Part shown: positions 1 through 8,927 of the stretch, one piece after another
Numbering within the stretch: position 1 is the first letter of the stretch
Layout: each line of letters begins with the position of its first letter
DNA from: Cytophagales bacterium
GTDB taxonomy: Bacteria > Bacteroidota > Bacteroidia > Cytophagales > Microscillaceae
Assembly: GCA_004293905.1 (NCBI GenBank)
Contig: RDZE01000028.1
Coordinates: forward strand, 1 to 64,000
Length of the DNA: 64,000 bases
Reading direction: 5' to 3'
Notes under the pieces: generated by a model
Told to the model about the DNA's origin: nothing
What the model saw: the letters and a program-made list of their open reading frames with translations, nothing else
The model's database searches: none
Position numbers and translations under genes: made by a program

Positions 1-285
1 CATTTATTTCTAACAATATACTTGGGTAGTTTTTTAAGTCTTTTTTTAAGTCTTTCATCACTGTTTTTTTTAATTTAAAGATTATTTGTTTGATATAGTT
101 TGGTCATAAAATAATGATGTCGTTAATTGATTATCTTTGGTTGTTGTATGTATCTCTCAAAAATACACCATTAAAAAAGATTAGCAAATTTATTTTATTT
201 ACCTTAAAACAATTGTGTCATGCTTAAAATTTAGGCTTTTTGGAAATTTAACTTTGAATTTGAAATAATTTTTGTTTGGGTTTTA
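1..285. other. AT-rich stretch without a gene
   Basis: No credible reading frame, RNA gene or strong hairpin was found before the bestrophin promoter. A short direct repeat (TTTTTTAAGTC twice, near 30-53) and poly-T runs are the only visible structure. It is probably the intergenic or 3' region of a gene outside the window. Confidence 0.6.
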
Positions 286-293
286 TATATTTG
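286..293 (+). promoter_or_regulatory. -7 box before the bestrophin gene
   Basis: TATATTTG matches the Bacteroidota -7 consensus TAnnTTTG exactly. A TTTG at 259-262 is 23 bases upstream, slightly far for a -33 box. Transcription would start near 300, so the coding start is taken at 323; any longer reading frame would contain the promoter. Confidence 0.5.
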
Positions 294-322
294 TGTTTCC
301 TAATTGTCTATTTTATTCAAAA

Positions 323-1210
323 ATGTCACAAATATCTAATAATGAATCGAGAATTGCTCTTTTTTTAGGGCATCTTTTTAATCTTAATGTCTTACGAAGA
401 CTGCAATGGGGCGTCATTAGTATTGGCATATATACCACAAGCCTAATTATCATTTTTTCCTATTGGCAAATCCCTCCTATCAAAATGAGTAATGTCATTC
501 ATTCACTTTTGGGGGTAGCATTGGGATTGTTGTTGGTTTTTCGCACCAACACTGCTTATGAGCGATGGTGGGAAGGTAGAAGACTTTTAGGCGGGCTTAA
601 TAATAATATGCGGAATTTAGCCATCAAAATTTACAGTTATTTTCTCCTTCCTGAGCAACGCAAACATCTCGTAGGGCTTTGCACGGCTTATAGTTTTGCT
701 TTGCGCAATCATCTGCGCGACAATCCAGCGGTAGATTATGCTGTTTTACTAAATGAAGAAGAGTTGAAGTTGCTCAATGACAAACAACACAAGCCCAATC
801 ATTTAGCCAAAAGACTCTCTCTTTTTTTCAAGGAACAACACGAAAAAGGACATATTAGCGAAGCGCAACTGCTAAACTTAGACAAGCATTTATCGGAATT
901 TACAGACATCATAGGTGGTTGTGAGCGCATCAAAAGAACTCCTATGCCTTTGGCTTACAGCGTGCATCTCAATCAATTTTTGATACTCTATCTAATAAGC
1001 CTTCCATTTGTTTTTTTACACGAGTTAGGCTACTGGAGTGGTTTGGTTTTGGCATTTATTTATTATGCATTGGCAGGCTTAAAACTCATCGGTGAAGAAA
1101 TAGAAGACCCCTTCGGTACAGATGTAAATGATTTACCAATGGACGTAATAGTGCAAAATATTTTTAATAATTTGTACGAAATTGTAGAAATTGAAAAGCC
1201 TCAACTATGA
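323..1210 (+). CDS. bestrophin-family ion channel (UPF0187)
   Basis: Inner-membrane protein of 295 residues resembling bacterial bestrophins, pentameric anion or cation channels. Visible family features are the N-terminal hydrophobic helices, the conserved FRTNTAYERWWEGR segment near residue 95, and a C-terminal region with IGEEIEDPFGTDVNDLP, which corresponds to the bestrophin EDPFG(D/T)D signature. I chose ATG 323 over the in-frame start at 272 because a good -7 promoter box lies between the two. The next gene overlaps or abuts its stop codon, so they are probably co-transcribed. Ion selectivity cannot be read from the sequence. Confidence 0.88.
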   Translation: MSQISNNESRIALFLGHLFNLNVLRRLQWGVISIGIYTTSLIIIFSYWQIPPIKMSNVIHSLLGVALGLLLVFRTNTAYERWWEGRRLLGGLNNNMRNLAIKIYSYFLLPEQRKHLVGLCTAYSFALRNHLRDNPAVDYAVLLNEEELKLLNDKQHKPNHLAKRLSLFFKEQHEKGHISEAQLLNLDKHLSEFTDIIGGCERIKRTPMPLAYSVHLNQFLILYLISLPFVFLHELGYWSGLVLAFIYYALAGLKLIGEEIEDPFGTDVNDLPMDVIVQNIFNNLYEIVEIEKPQL

Positions 1211-1211
1211 T

Positions 1212-2102
1212 ATGAACGCTTGTATTAAAATTATTTTTTTATTGTTATTATTCCATCAATTATCTCAAAATAAGACATTTGCTCAAAATAATTCTTTGAC
1301 ATACGAAGATTATAGCCAATTTTATGTAGACCGCCCAGGTATTGCTGATTCTCCCTATATTATAGGCATCAATCAATGGCAAGTAGAAACAGGGGTAGAT
1401 TATTTTTATAGAAATGATAAACAGCGATGGAATATCCCTACTACTTTCATAAGAACAGGACTTACACCTAACACAGAACTGCGTATCTCTGCTAAATTCA
1501 TACAAGAAGATTCATTGGTAAACCAACAAGTTATGGCTGATTATCGTGTTCTTGGCTTAGGCTATATGACTATTGGTATCAAAACCGTATTATTGCCTCA
1601 AAAAGAACATGCACCACAAATTGCCCTATTAGCCGATATTTACCTGCCCTTTATAGGCGAAAACACCTTTAGACCACTCAATAGCGGGCATGATATTATA
1701 GTTTTGTTTGACCAACCTCTGACCTCTAAAATGGGGCTTAACTACAACATAGGTGCTATATGGGAAGGCTTCAAACTAAACCCTGTTTGGACTTACTCTC
1801 TGTGCCTAAATATTACGATAGCCAAAAAATGGGCTACTTTTGTAGAGCATTATGCTTTTTTAGAAGAAAATGGAACAGAAGAGTATGGAGGAGATGTAGG
1901 CATTATGTTTGTTCCTAAAAATTATATACAATTAGATATTTCAGCAGGAACAAGTTTTATACAAGAAAAACAATACCACTTTACCAGCGCGGGAATTTCA
2001 TTCAAAATAGATAGACACAAAAACAAAGTACTTTATGGCAAAAAAGAGCCTCATTATTCTATTCATCATCGGGCTTATCATAATAGTTATATGGGTAGGT
2101 AG
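1212..2102 (+). CDS. outer-membrane transporter-like barrel (Phenol_MetA_deg-like)
   Basis: About 296 residues with an N-terminal signal peptide (hydrophobic run, then TFAQ). The mature start holds DRPGIADSP followed by a QWQVETG motif, typical of the Bacteroidota 'transporter' proteins of the Phenol_MetA_deg type. The rest alternates short beta-strands as in an outer-membrane barrel and ends before a short polar tail. ATG 1212 is preferred to a TTG at 1191 that lies inside the bestrophin gene. Its 3' end overlaps the next gene by 68 bases, showing tight coupling. The substrate is unknown. Confidence 0.6.
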   Translation: MNACIKIIFLLLLFHQLSQNKTFAQNNSLTYEDYSQFYVDRPGIADSPYIIGINQWQVETGVDYFYRNDKQRWNIPTTFIRTGLTPNTELRISAKFIQEDSLVNQQVMADYRVLGLGYMTIGIKTVLLPQKEHAPQIALLADIYLPFIGENTFRPLNSGHDIIVLFDQPLTSKMGLNYNIGAIWEGFKLNPVWTYSLCLNITIAKKWATFVEHYAFLEENGTEEYGGDVGIMFVPKNYIQLDISAGTSFIQEKQYHFTSAGISFKIDRHKNKVLYGKKEPHYSIHHRAYHNSYMGR

Positions 2103-3294
2103 CACCTTAATACCGAAAAAACAAAACTTCGTTTGGAAACCCACTTATGAAAAAGACGATGAACAACCCTTAGGAGCTTATTTAGTACATCAAAGGCTCA
2201 ATGATTTATTTTCCAAAGAAGTAAAAACAAATGACTTGCCTTTTGCCCAACTCTACCAATCTTGGGAAAAAAACAAGCAAATGAACCTTGCTAAAACAAA
2301 CTATATCGCCATTTCAAAGTACTTTTTTATGGATAGTGTTGATGTAAAAGTATTTTTGCGCTATCTCAATGCAGGCGGAAAGGCATTTATAGCGGCTGAT
2401 GGCTTTTCAGATACTTTTTTAGAGGCACTTTATTTATCTACTAAACCAAATAACAACATTGATGACCAAAAAATTTATTTTGAGGGTACGAAAACAAAAA
2501 AAATGGGGAAAATTGAATACCAGATACCAACATACTCCCATACATTTCAATGTAAAATACCCAAATATTCGCATCAAATTGCTTATTTTACAAGTAAACA
2601 AACAAGCAAATATGTTATTAATCCTTTAGGCTATAGTACGAATAAACGCCCCGTTTTCATTCATCTCAAAGTAGGAAAAGGCGATTTATACCTTTCTACC
2701 ACTGCCATTCTATTTACTAATTATCATCTTTTGCGCAAACCTAATGAACAGTGGATAGAGCAAAGTCTTTCTTTTCTTGATAAAAATAACACTACCTATT
2801 GGGACGAACACTATAAAAAAATCATCGGAAAACGCGAAAGTCCGCCCAATCCACTTGCTTTTATTCTCAGCAATCCTTCCCTGCGCAATGCTTTCTATAC
2901 GCTCATTGTCGCTTTATTGCTCTGGACTATTTTTGCTGGAAAACGCCTTCAGAACGCAATTCCTATCATTACGCCACTCCAAAATACAACCTTAGAATTT
3001 ATCCATACGATTAGTCATTTGTATCTCAAACAAAAACAACACCATCACATGGCACAAAAGAAAATACAATATTTTCTTGACCATATTCGCCAACACTATT
3101 ACCTAAGCACCCAAGAGATAAACGAACAATTCTACGAAGCCTTAGCCACTAAAAGCAATAACTCTATAGTTTTTGTAAAAAAAATATTTGCTACCATCAA
3201 AGAAATGGAGAAAAAAGAACAAATAAGCCCCGAAGAACTCATTGCGCTCAATAAAAACATAGAATTTTTTAAAAATAATAAGAAAAAAATATAA
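2035..3294 (+). CDS. DUF4350 domain membrane protein
   Basis: A 419-residue protein with one N-terminal transmembrane helix, a periplasmic DUF4350-like domain (residues about 35-250, including LGAYLVHQRL and a FIAADGFSDTF strand/turn typical of the family), a second transmembrane helix near residues 285-305, and a cytoplasmic helical tail. Related proteins usually lie beside MoxR ATPase, DUF58 and DUF4129 genes. None is seen here, and the gene instead overlaps an outer-membrane barrel gene. The function is not established; a role in envelope assembly is only inferred from family context. Confidence 0.7.
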   Translation: MAKKSLIILFIIGLIIIVIWVGSTLIPKKQNFVWKPTYEKDDEQPLGAYLVHQRLNDLFSKEVKTNDLPFAQLYQSWEKNKQMNLAKTNYIAISKYFFMDSVDVKVFLRYLNAGGKAFIAADGFSDTFLEALYLSTKPNNNIDDQKIYFEGTKTKKMGKIEYQIPTYSHTFQCKIPKYSHQIAYFTSKQTSKYVINPLGYSTNKRPVFIHLKVGKGDLYLSTTAILFTNYHLLRKPNEQWIEQSLSFLDKNNTTYWDEHYKKIIGKRESPPNPLAFILSNPSLRNAFYTLIVALLLWTIFAGKRLQNAIPIITPLQNTTLEFIHTISHLYLKQKQHHHMAQKKIQYFLDHIRQHYYLSTQEINEQFYEALATKSNNSIVFVKKIFATIKEMEKKEQISPEELIALNKNIEFFKNNKKKI

Positions 3295-3299
3295 AAAAA

Positions 3300-3331
3300 T
3301 TTGTGCAGTTCAAAAAATACCCTTACCTTTG
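3300..3331 (+). promoter_or_regulatory. consensus Bacteroidota promoter of tRNA-Asn
   Basis: TTTG at 3300-3303 and TACCTTTG at 3324-3331 are separated by 20 bases, matching the Bacteroidota sigma consensus TTTG-N19/20-TAnnTTTG. The mature tRNA starts 10 bases downstream, an expected distance for a tRNA transcript. Confidence 0.8.
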
Positions 3332-3341
3332 CACCTGAAAT

Positions 3342-3415
3342 TCCTTCTTAGCTCAGTTGGTTAGAGCACCTGACTGTTAATCAGGGGGTCCTTGGTTCAA
3401 GCCCAAGAGAAGGAG
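3342..3415 (+). tRNA. tRNA-Asn (GTT)
   Basis: A full cloverleaf can be drawn: acceptor TCCTTCT/AGAAGGA, D-stem GCTC/GAGC, anticodon stem CCTGA/TCAGG with loop CTGTTAA (anticodon GTT, asparagine), variable loop GGGTC, T-stem CTTGG/CCAAG with loop TTCAAGC, and discriminator G. The 3' CCA is not encoded. A terminator hairpin follows directly. Confidence 0.96.
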
Positions 3416-3424
3416 CAACCCCTC

Positions 3425-3455
3425 AAAGCACTGAAAATCATTCAGTGCTTTTTTA
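3425..3455 (+). terminator. intrinsic terminator after tRNA-Asn
   Basis: An 11-base inverted repeat (AAAGCACTGAA/TTCAGTGCTTT) with a 5-base loop, followed by Ts, lies 10 bases after the tRNA. Confidence 0.8.
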
Positions 3456-3486
3456 TTGTTTTATCATCTCATACTTATTTTTTATC

Positions 3487-4050
3487 ATGAAATATCTCAT
3501 TGTTGGTTTAGGCAATATAGGAAAAGAATATGAACTAACACGCCACAATATAGGCTTTTTAGTCCTTGACCAGCTTGCCGATGTGCACGAAGTAGATTTT
3601 CGAACAGAACATTTGGCGCAAAAAACCGAAGTGAAATACAAAGGCAGAACTTTGCACCTTATCAAACCAAGCACCTACATGAACCTAAGCGGCAAGGCTG
3701 TCAATTATTGGATGCAAAAATTAGACATAGCCCCCGAAAATGTATTGGTGATTGTAGATGATATTTCATTGCCTCATGGCAAATTACGATTGCGTGCCAA
3801 AGGCTCTGCCGCTGGACATAATGGGCTCAGTCATATAGAAGCTACCTTAGGGCACAATGAATACCCAAGACTGAAATTTGGCATTGGTAGCGATTTCCCA
3901 AAAGGTGCACTGGCTGACTATGTACTCAGTAACTTTTCGGAAGAGCAACTCGCAGACCTCATCAACCCCATCAACAAAGCCAAAGAAATCATTTATGCTT
4001 TTACGACCATAGGCATAGAAAAAGCCATGAGCCAAGCCAATCAATCATAA
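3487..4050 (+). CDS. pth: peptidyl-tRNA hydrolase
   Basis: Pth releases peptides from peptidyl-tRNAs that have dropped off the ribosome so that the tRNA can be recycled. The 187-residue cytosolic protein has the full family pattern: [10 protein letters not shown] at the N-terminus with catalytic His20 in [17 protein letters not shown] near residue 60, [16 protein letters not shown] near 90, and the glycine-rich [12 protein letters not shown] segment. ATG 3487 is chosen because upstream codons would start inside the tRNA terminator hairpin. It stands alone, just downstream of a tRNA gene. Confidence 0.96.
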   Translation: MKYLIVGLGNIGKEYELTRHNIGFLVLDQLADVHEVDFRTEHLAQKTEVKYKGRTLHLIKPSTYMNLSGKAVNYWMQKLDIAPENVLVIVDDISLPHGKLRLRAKGSAAGHNGLSHIEATLGHNEYPRLKFGIGSDFPKGALADYVLSNFSEEQLADLINPINKAKEIIYAFTTIGIEKAMSQANQS

Positions 4051-4128
4051 CATAATAAGAATAGTAATAAAAATACTTTAAAAACGTTATAAAAAGGTAT
4101 TTTACTCACTTATCAATCTTTTTATTCT

Positions 4129-4506
4129 ATGAAAAAATTACTATTTCTCTGGATTGTGTTTTTATGTTATGGTTGGTCAGTTGCAAAAGCACAAGATGCA
4201 ACCGTAGTAGATTATACGGGCACTATCAATGGCAATTTGGCTATCACCATGCAACTTACTTTTTCGCCTATGGAAGGTTATAATAATGCTTATAAAATCA
4301 CTGGTTGGTATTATTACAATAGCCAAGGCAGCAACAAAAAACTAACAGTTGAGGGTATGTGGCAAATGAGCAACTTATTATTTTCGGAAACAGTCAATGG
4401 CGCAGGAACAGGTGCTTTTGAGCTAAAAGAAGAAGCCAATGGCGTTCTCAAAGGCACATGGAGCAACGGAAAAAGCACATTGCCTGTATATTTGAAAGCA
4501 AAATAA
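4129..4506 (+). CDS. small secreted protein of unknown function
   Basis: 125 residues with a clear signal peptide (KKLLFLWIVFLCYGWSV then AKAQ). The mature part of about 100 residues is rich in Gly, Tyr and Thr and looks like an all-beta domain (YTGTINGNLAITMQL, ITGWYYYNSQG, GVLKGTWSNGKS). This resembles small Bacteroidota secreted beta-barrel proteins, but I do not recognise a named family. It is monocistronic, with a strong terminator directly after it. Confidence 0.75.
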   Translation: MKKLLFLWIVFLCYGWSVAKAQDATVVDYTGTINGNLAITMQLTFSPMEGYNNAYKITGWYYYNSQGSNKKLTVEGMWQMSNLLFSETVNGAGTGAFELKEEANGVLKGTWSNGKSTLPVYLKAK

Positions 4507-4512
4507 ATACAT

Positions 4513-4541
4513 AAAAAAGCCCTTTACATAGGGCTTTTTTT
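4513..4541. terminator. bidirectional terminator
   Basis: AAAAAAGCCC (4513-4522) pairs with GGGCTTTTTT (4531-4540) around an 8-base loop. It lies between two convergent genes and has T-runs on either strand, so it can serve both. Confidence 0.8.
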
Positions 4542-5335
4542 TATTTTGTAAAGTAGCCATTGATAGTATCCATTGCCGCTTTTACTTGTGCATTGTCATA
4601 ATATTTACGGCTTCTGAAAGCCTCCATTAACACAGGCGAAGAAGTATAGGGATTGTGCTGTAAATCAATAAAGACATCATCTACCCAACGCATAGAAGCA
4701 AAATAAGTAAAAAAGCCTCCTAAACGAAATACATAAAGGTATTCTGCACTGTTTTTTTGATAGCTTTCTATCATTAATTGTAGTACTTTGTGCAGTTTTT
4801 CGGGTGAGTCTATGGCATAAGTAGGCAGTTTTTGAAGCGTTTGGTAGTAAGTTTCTCGCCTCGCCAAAAGCCCTATTTCATAGTATTTTATTTGGTTATT
4901 GGTGGTTGTTTCTATTTCTTCAAGGGCTTCAACAAAACTATCTTCTGCTTCTTTGATAGTACTTCCCTCAAATTTATCCACCAAAACGATTAATTCTTGC
5001 GCATTGCGTATCTTGAAAGGCAATATCATATAATTTTCTGAAGATTGTGTGCCGTCTTGTTTCTCTTTCAGCATCATATAGCCTTGTTTTTGTCCCTCTC
5101 CTTCGTATTTAATGCGCTCTATGCTATAGTTGACCCATATTTTTGAAGTTTCATTCTCATTATTGATAGATTCTATCTGCATAGCCACTTCTTTTTCTTT
5201 GATAGTAAAGGCGAAAAATTGGTCGGGTTTTTCTTCCCCAATAATCCAATTGCCTATAAGGGCTTCGGGTTGTGCGTATGTACTCATTGAAATACACAGC
5301 ATCAATAAGAAAGTAAGATTTGTTTTTTTCATCAT
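4541..5335 (-). CDS. secreted protein of unknown function
   Basis: 264 residues with a signal peptide (FLLMLCISMSTYAQ). The first half (residues 22-125) is probably a beta-rich lipocalin-like domain (ALIGNWIIGEEKPDQFFAF), and the second half (130-264) is helical. No catalytic motif is seen. Its start overlaps the stop of the flippase gene by 4 bases, making it the last gene of a minus-strand operon with mtgA and the flippase. I do not recognise the family. Confidence 0.7.
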   Translation of the reverse strand: MMKKTNLTFLLMLCISMSTYAQPEALIGNWIIGEEKPDQFFAFTIKEKEVAMQIESINNENETSKIWVNYSIERIKYEGEGQKQGYMMLKEKQDGTQSSENYMILPFKIRNAQELIVLVDKFEGSTIKEAEDSFVEALEEIETTTNNQIKYYEIGLLARRETYYQTLQKLPTYAIDSPEKLHKVLQLMIESYQKNSAEYLYVFRLGGFFTYFASMRWVDDVFIDLQHNPYTSSPVLMEAFRSRKYYDNAQVKAAMDTINGYFTK

Positions 5336-6840
5336 TTTTTTTCTCTGCTTATGAAGTTTTTTAATCGATTACGTCCCAAAATCCATAATTGTTGGGCTTC
5401 GGGTGAGATTTTGAAAACCAAAATACCAATACCCATCAATACAGAAATACCTACACTTTGCGCCATTATATTCAGTATTGCATTTTCAGTTTTAGGTATC
5501 ATTATGACAATCAAATACACCACACCCACTAAAGCTATTGCCTGAAGCGTTTTGAGGTCGAAGGGTTGTAAATTAAATTTTAACTTTAAGAATAAAAACT
5601 TTATAACATTCCATATCAACATAGATAAAAAAGTAGCCCAAGCCACTCCTACTATACCATACCACGCTATGAAAAAAAGATTACTAAACCAAAGCAGAAA
5701 CGCTAAAAAAATGGCTAAAAAAAGGTTGAATTTATAATAGTTAGATTGAAGAATAATAACTCCATTTAAGCCTGTTGCCATATCTATTACTTTGGCTAAA
5801 CCCAACCAAAGCATTACATATTTGCCTGCTTCATAAATAGTTCCATTGGGCATGAGTTGAAAAACATAGTCAATATTGAGCCAAATTCCTAAAAATATAT
5901 AACAACCCAAGAGTAATTGGTTGGTAGCACTTTTCTGGTAAATTTGTTGAATCGCCTTGAGGTCATTATTTTTCCAAGCCTCTGCAATAATAGGAGTACT
6001 AATTTGTGCTAAGGCTCTTTGCGGAATCTCTATGACAGTAGCCATGTACAGTGCCACGCTATAAATACCTACCCAAGCCGTACCTAAATAAGCCCCAATC
6101 ATGAGATTATCGATGCGGCTCGTAAAACTGGCACTCATTCCGCCTAAGAAGATATAAAATGCAAATGTAAGCATGGGCTGCCATGTATTTTTTTGAAGAT
6201 ACTGCTTTGAAATAGGCACTAAGAAAAAAACTTTTAGCCTATACAAATAAACAATAAGAAGCAGTACCGCAACACCGCAAACCATCACATAACCTACAAT
6301 GACCCAAAAAAAGGAAAAGTAGCCAAAAAAATAAAATAACACTAAAAATATCACTCCCAAACGAGTAAATATATCTTTGAAAACTGAAGGCAAAGCAATG
6401 CGCAAATGCGCTCTTGAATAAGCCTCTAACACTGCTTGATAGGCAATGAAAAGAGCAAAAAGTAAGATATAAATTATATAATTAGCTACTTCGGGCGATT
6501 TTTCGCGATACCATTCTAACCAATAGTTGGTACTCAATGAGTAGATAATCGAAAATAACAAGAAGCCTGTAGCCGTATAGAAAAGCATAAAAGATAAAAA
6601 ACCTTGATGCTTTTGTTCAAAATTTTTGAACTGTGGGAAAAATTTATCTATTACATTGCTTGCGCCTAATTGCAGAAAACCTGCCGAGATAAAAGCAATG
6701 CCCTGAATGAGATTGAGCAAGCCTATTTCTTCGGGCTTGAGTAGTTTTGGATAAAGCCAAAGGGTAGAAAATGCCCCTATAAAAATTCCAATGTAACTTA
6801 CAAATGAAGCCTTAAGGCTTTGCCTGATAACGATACCCAT
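5332..6840 (-). CDS. oligosaccharide flippase family protein (Wzx-like, MOP superfamily)
   Basis: 502 residues, strongly hydrophobic, with about 12-14 predicted transmembrane helices. The N-terminus (SLKASFVSYIGIFIGAFSTLWLYPKLL, continuing into PEEIGLLNL) is the characteristic first-helix pattern of the RfbX/Wzx polysaccharide transporters, which flip lipid-linked glycans across the inner membrane. It overlaps mtgA by one base (TAATG) and the downstream secreted-protein gene by 4 bases, so the three are translationally coupled. Being next to a peptidoglycan glycosyltransferase makes envelope glycan export plausible, but the lipid-linked substrate is unknown. Confidence 0.85.
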   Translation of the reverse strand: MGIVIRQSLKASFVSYIGIFIGAFSTLWLYPKLLKPEEIGLLNLIQGIAFISAGFLQLGASNVIDKFFPQFKNFEQKHQGFLSFMLFYTATGFLLFSIIYSLSTNYWLEWYREKSPEVANYIIYILLFALFIAYQAVLEAYSRAHLRIALPSVFKDIFTRLGVIFLVLFYFFGYFSFFWVIVGYVMVCGVAVLLLIVYLYRLKVFFLVPISKQYLQKNTWQPMLTFAFYIFLGGMSASFTSRIDNLMIGAYLGTAWVGIYSVALYMATVIEIPQRALAQISTPIIAEAWKNNDLKAIQQIYQKSATNQLLLGCYIFLGIWLNIDYVFQLMPNGTIYEAGKYVMLWLGLAKVIDMATGLNGVIILQSNYYKFNLFLAIFLAFLLWFSNLFFIAWYGIVGVAWATFLSMLIWNVIKFLFLKLKFNLQPFDLKTLQAIALVGVVYLIVIMIPKTENAILNIMAQSVGISVLMGIGILVFKISPEAQQLWILGRNRLKNFISREKK

Positions 6841-7622
6841 TAAAAAATTCCCTGTAGATATTGGATTCCTCCTAACATTTGCATTTGATACATAATTTGG
6901 TTTCGGCGTGTAAGCACGAACCAGTCTGGGTTTTTAGCAGAGTATATACGTGGATTAGGCAATACAGCGGCGAGTGTTGCGGCTTCGGCGGCATTGAGTT
7001 GGCTGGCTGTTTTTTTCCAAAACTGTTGTGCAGCAGCTTGTACGCCAAAGGTCATATTGCCCATTTCTGCTATGTTGAGGTATACTTCTATGATGCGTTT
7101 TTTACCCCATATTAGTTCTATGAGAAAAGTAAAATAGGCTTCGAAGGCTTTCCGAACATAGCCTCCTCCATTCCAAAGGAACACATTTTTGGCTACTTGT
7201 TGGCTGATAGTGCTTGCCCCGCGTGGTCGTAGTCCTTGTTGCGCTCTGATTTTATTTTCTTCCATCGCTATTTGAATCGCTTCCCAATCGAATCCGTTGT
7301 GTGTAGGAAAGCGTTGGTCTTCTGAAGAAACGACTGCTATAAAGGCATGGGTACTGATTTGGTCATAGCTTGTCCATTGGTAGTGTATTTGTGTGTCTTT
7401 TTTATCAAAATAGGCTTCAGTTTTTCTGATGAGCATAAGGGGGGTAAAATAGATGGGTGCAAATTTTAACACTACTACCCAAAGAATTGTAAAAATAAAA
7501 AAAAACAATACCACTCGAAAGCTCCACTTTGTAATGCGCCATAGTATTGATTGTCGTGGTTTGGCAGTTTTTTGGGCGTTTTCTGAGTTGTTATTTTCTT
7601 CGGTAGGTGTCGTTGTTTCCAT
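6840..7622 (-). CDS. mtgA: monofunctional biosynthetic peptidoglycan transglycosylase
   Basis: MtgA polymerises lipid II into glycan strands. The 260-residue protein has one N-terminal transmembrane helix (about residues 33-55) and a GT51 domain: catalytic Glu101 in SSEDQRFPTHNGFD, the RPRGASTISQQVAKN motif (132-146), and a later KKRIIEVYLNIAEMG motif. There is no transpeptidase domain, so it is the monofunctional type of normal length. It heads a compact operon with the flippase and lies 39 bases after the GAF-PAS gene upstream on the same strand, so it may be a distal part of that transcript. Confidence 0.95.
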   Translation of the reverse strand: METTTPTEENNNSENAQKTAKPRQSILWRITKWSFRVVLFFFIFTILWVVVLKFAPIYFTPLMLIRKTEAYFDKKDTQIHYQWTSYDQISTHAFIAVVSSEDQRFPTHNGFDWEAIQIAMEENKIRAQQGLRPRGASTISQQVAKNVFLWNGGGYVRKAFEAYFTFLIELIWGKKRIIEVYLNIAEMGNMTFGVQAAAQQFWKKTASQLNAAEAATLAAVLPNPRIYSAKNPDWFVLTRRNQIMYQMQMLGGIQYLQGIF

Positions 7623-7661
7623 ATCAAAAAAATCAGAAGTAAATCATTATAGATTGCAATT

Positions 7662-8927
7662 TTACGATTTTTTCCCTAATTTCTGCTCTAATTCAGCAAT
7701 AATTTTATCTTTTTCAGCTAATTGTTTTTCGTAGTCATTTTTAATTGTTGGGATTTCTTTTTCTTTCATTTCTTGGGTTATTTCGTAACCTAATTTGATG
7801 ATTTTGATTACTTCGTCATTCTCATTTTTGATAGGTGAATATACGCCTCTTATCCAAACAATTTCATTGTTTTTTGTCTTTCGGGCAGATGTAGCTGATA
7901 TATTTTCGCCTTTTAGTAATTTTTCCCAAAAATGGCTATATTCGGCTGTTTGGTGTTGCTCATTAGGTACTACTATTTTATGGTGTTGGTTGTAGATTTC
8001 AGTTAGGGTATAGCCAAATAAGTTGAGAAAAGAGTCATTAGCACGTATAAAAGTACCTTGTGCAGAGAGTTCTACGTACATAAGGCTATTATTAATAGCC
8101 TCTTGAATAGCGATAAGGTCTCTATTAAGTTCAAGCATTTGTTTTTCTTTTATTTTTGCTCTTTCTAAGGCTTTTTTGAGTACGGCTTCATTGTTAGAGA
8201 GTTTTGTATGTGTAAGTTCTAACTCTTGTTGTTTAGCTCTCATTTGCTCTTGTGTAGATTGTAGCTCTTCAAGATTTTGCCTCATTTCCTCTTCTTGCGC
8301 CCTTAGTATTTCGCTCTGTTGTTGCGATTCCATCAAGAGTTTTCTTGTCAGTTCTGCATTGTGTATGCTTTCCAATACTGCTGCTATGATACGGCTTATT
8401 TTCTCGTATAGTTCTATGTATTGTGGCATTACCTTGTTGAGAAAAACCAATTCTAAAACGCCAAAAGCAGAATTATTGAAGGTAAGAGGTACTATCATCA
8501 ATGCACCCGCTTTGAATTCTATGGAGGTGTTTTTGAGCGCGATGCTTTGTACTTCTATGTCTTCAAAAAGAATCATTTTTTGGGTTCTGAAGGCTTGTCC
8601 TATGGCTTCTTCGTCTATGTTGTAAGTATTTTTGGGAAGTTGTTCTATTCGGCAAGCATAAGTACTAACGGCTTTGAGCAATTGGTATTCGGGGCGGTAC
8701 AGATACATCACTCCTTGAAATACTTTGGCAATTTCGGCAATGGGTGTGATGATTATTTGACAAAATTCATCTAAGGGTTTGTCATAATTGAGCCTAAGTA
8801 TTTCTTCTATTTGCGCTATGCGTTGGTCTATCCATAGCCTTTCTTGCATTTGTTTTTCTTTTTCGGCAAATTCTTCTTGCAGTCTAATGTAGGCAAGGTA
8901 GTCTATTGTATGTTCTGTTGCTTCCAT
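7662..8927 (-). CDS. GAF-PAS signalling protein
   Basis: 421 residues: N-terminal helical lead (1-45), GAF domain (about 45-185), a long coiled coil (about 190-275, including EEEMRQNLEEL), a PAS domain (about 280-390, FIRANDSFLNLFGYT and VWIRGVYSPI) and a short C-terminal coiled coil. No kinase, cyclase or phosphatase output is visible. The N-terminal 230 residues are clearly homologous to the two other GAF proteins in this cluster. Its start overlaps the end of the preceding GAF-PAS gene by 25 bases. A sensor or scaffold role is likely; the ligand is unknown. Confidence 0.8.
   Translation of the reverse strand: MEATEHTIDYLAYIRLQEEFAEKEKQMQERLWIDQRIAQIEEILRLNYDKPLDEFCQIIITPIAEIAKVFQGVMYLYRPEYQLLKAVSTYACRIEQLPKNTYNIDEEAIGQAFRTQKMILFEDIEVQSIALKNTSIEFKAGALMIVPLTFNNSAFGVLELVFLNKVMPQYIELYEKISRIIAAVLESIHNAELTRKLLMESQQQSEILRAQEEEMRQNLEELQSTQEQMRAKQQELELTHTKLSNNEAVLKKALERAKIKEKQMLELNRDLIAIQEAINNSLMYVELSAQGTFIRANDSFLNLFGYTLTEIYNQHHKIVVPNEQHQTAEYSHFWEKLLKGENISATSARKTKNNEIVWIRGVYSPIKNENDEVIKIIKLGYEITQEMKEKEIPTIKNDYEKQLAEKDKIIAELEQKLGKKS

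Noticed and set aside
272..322. Longer start of the bestrophin gene
   Set aside because: The extension contains a good -7 promoter box and the alignment begins at or after ATG 323.
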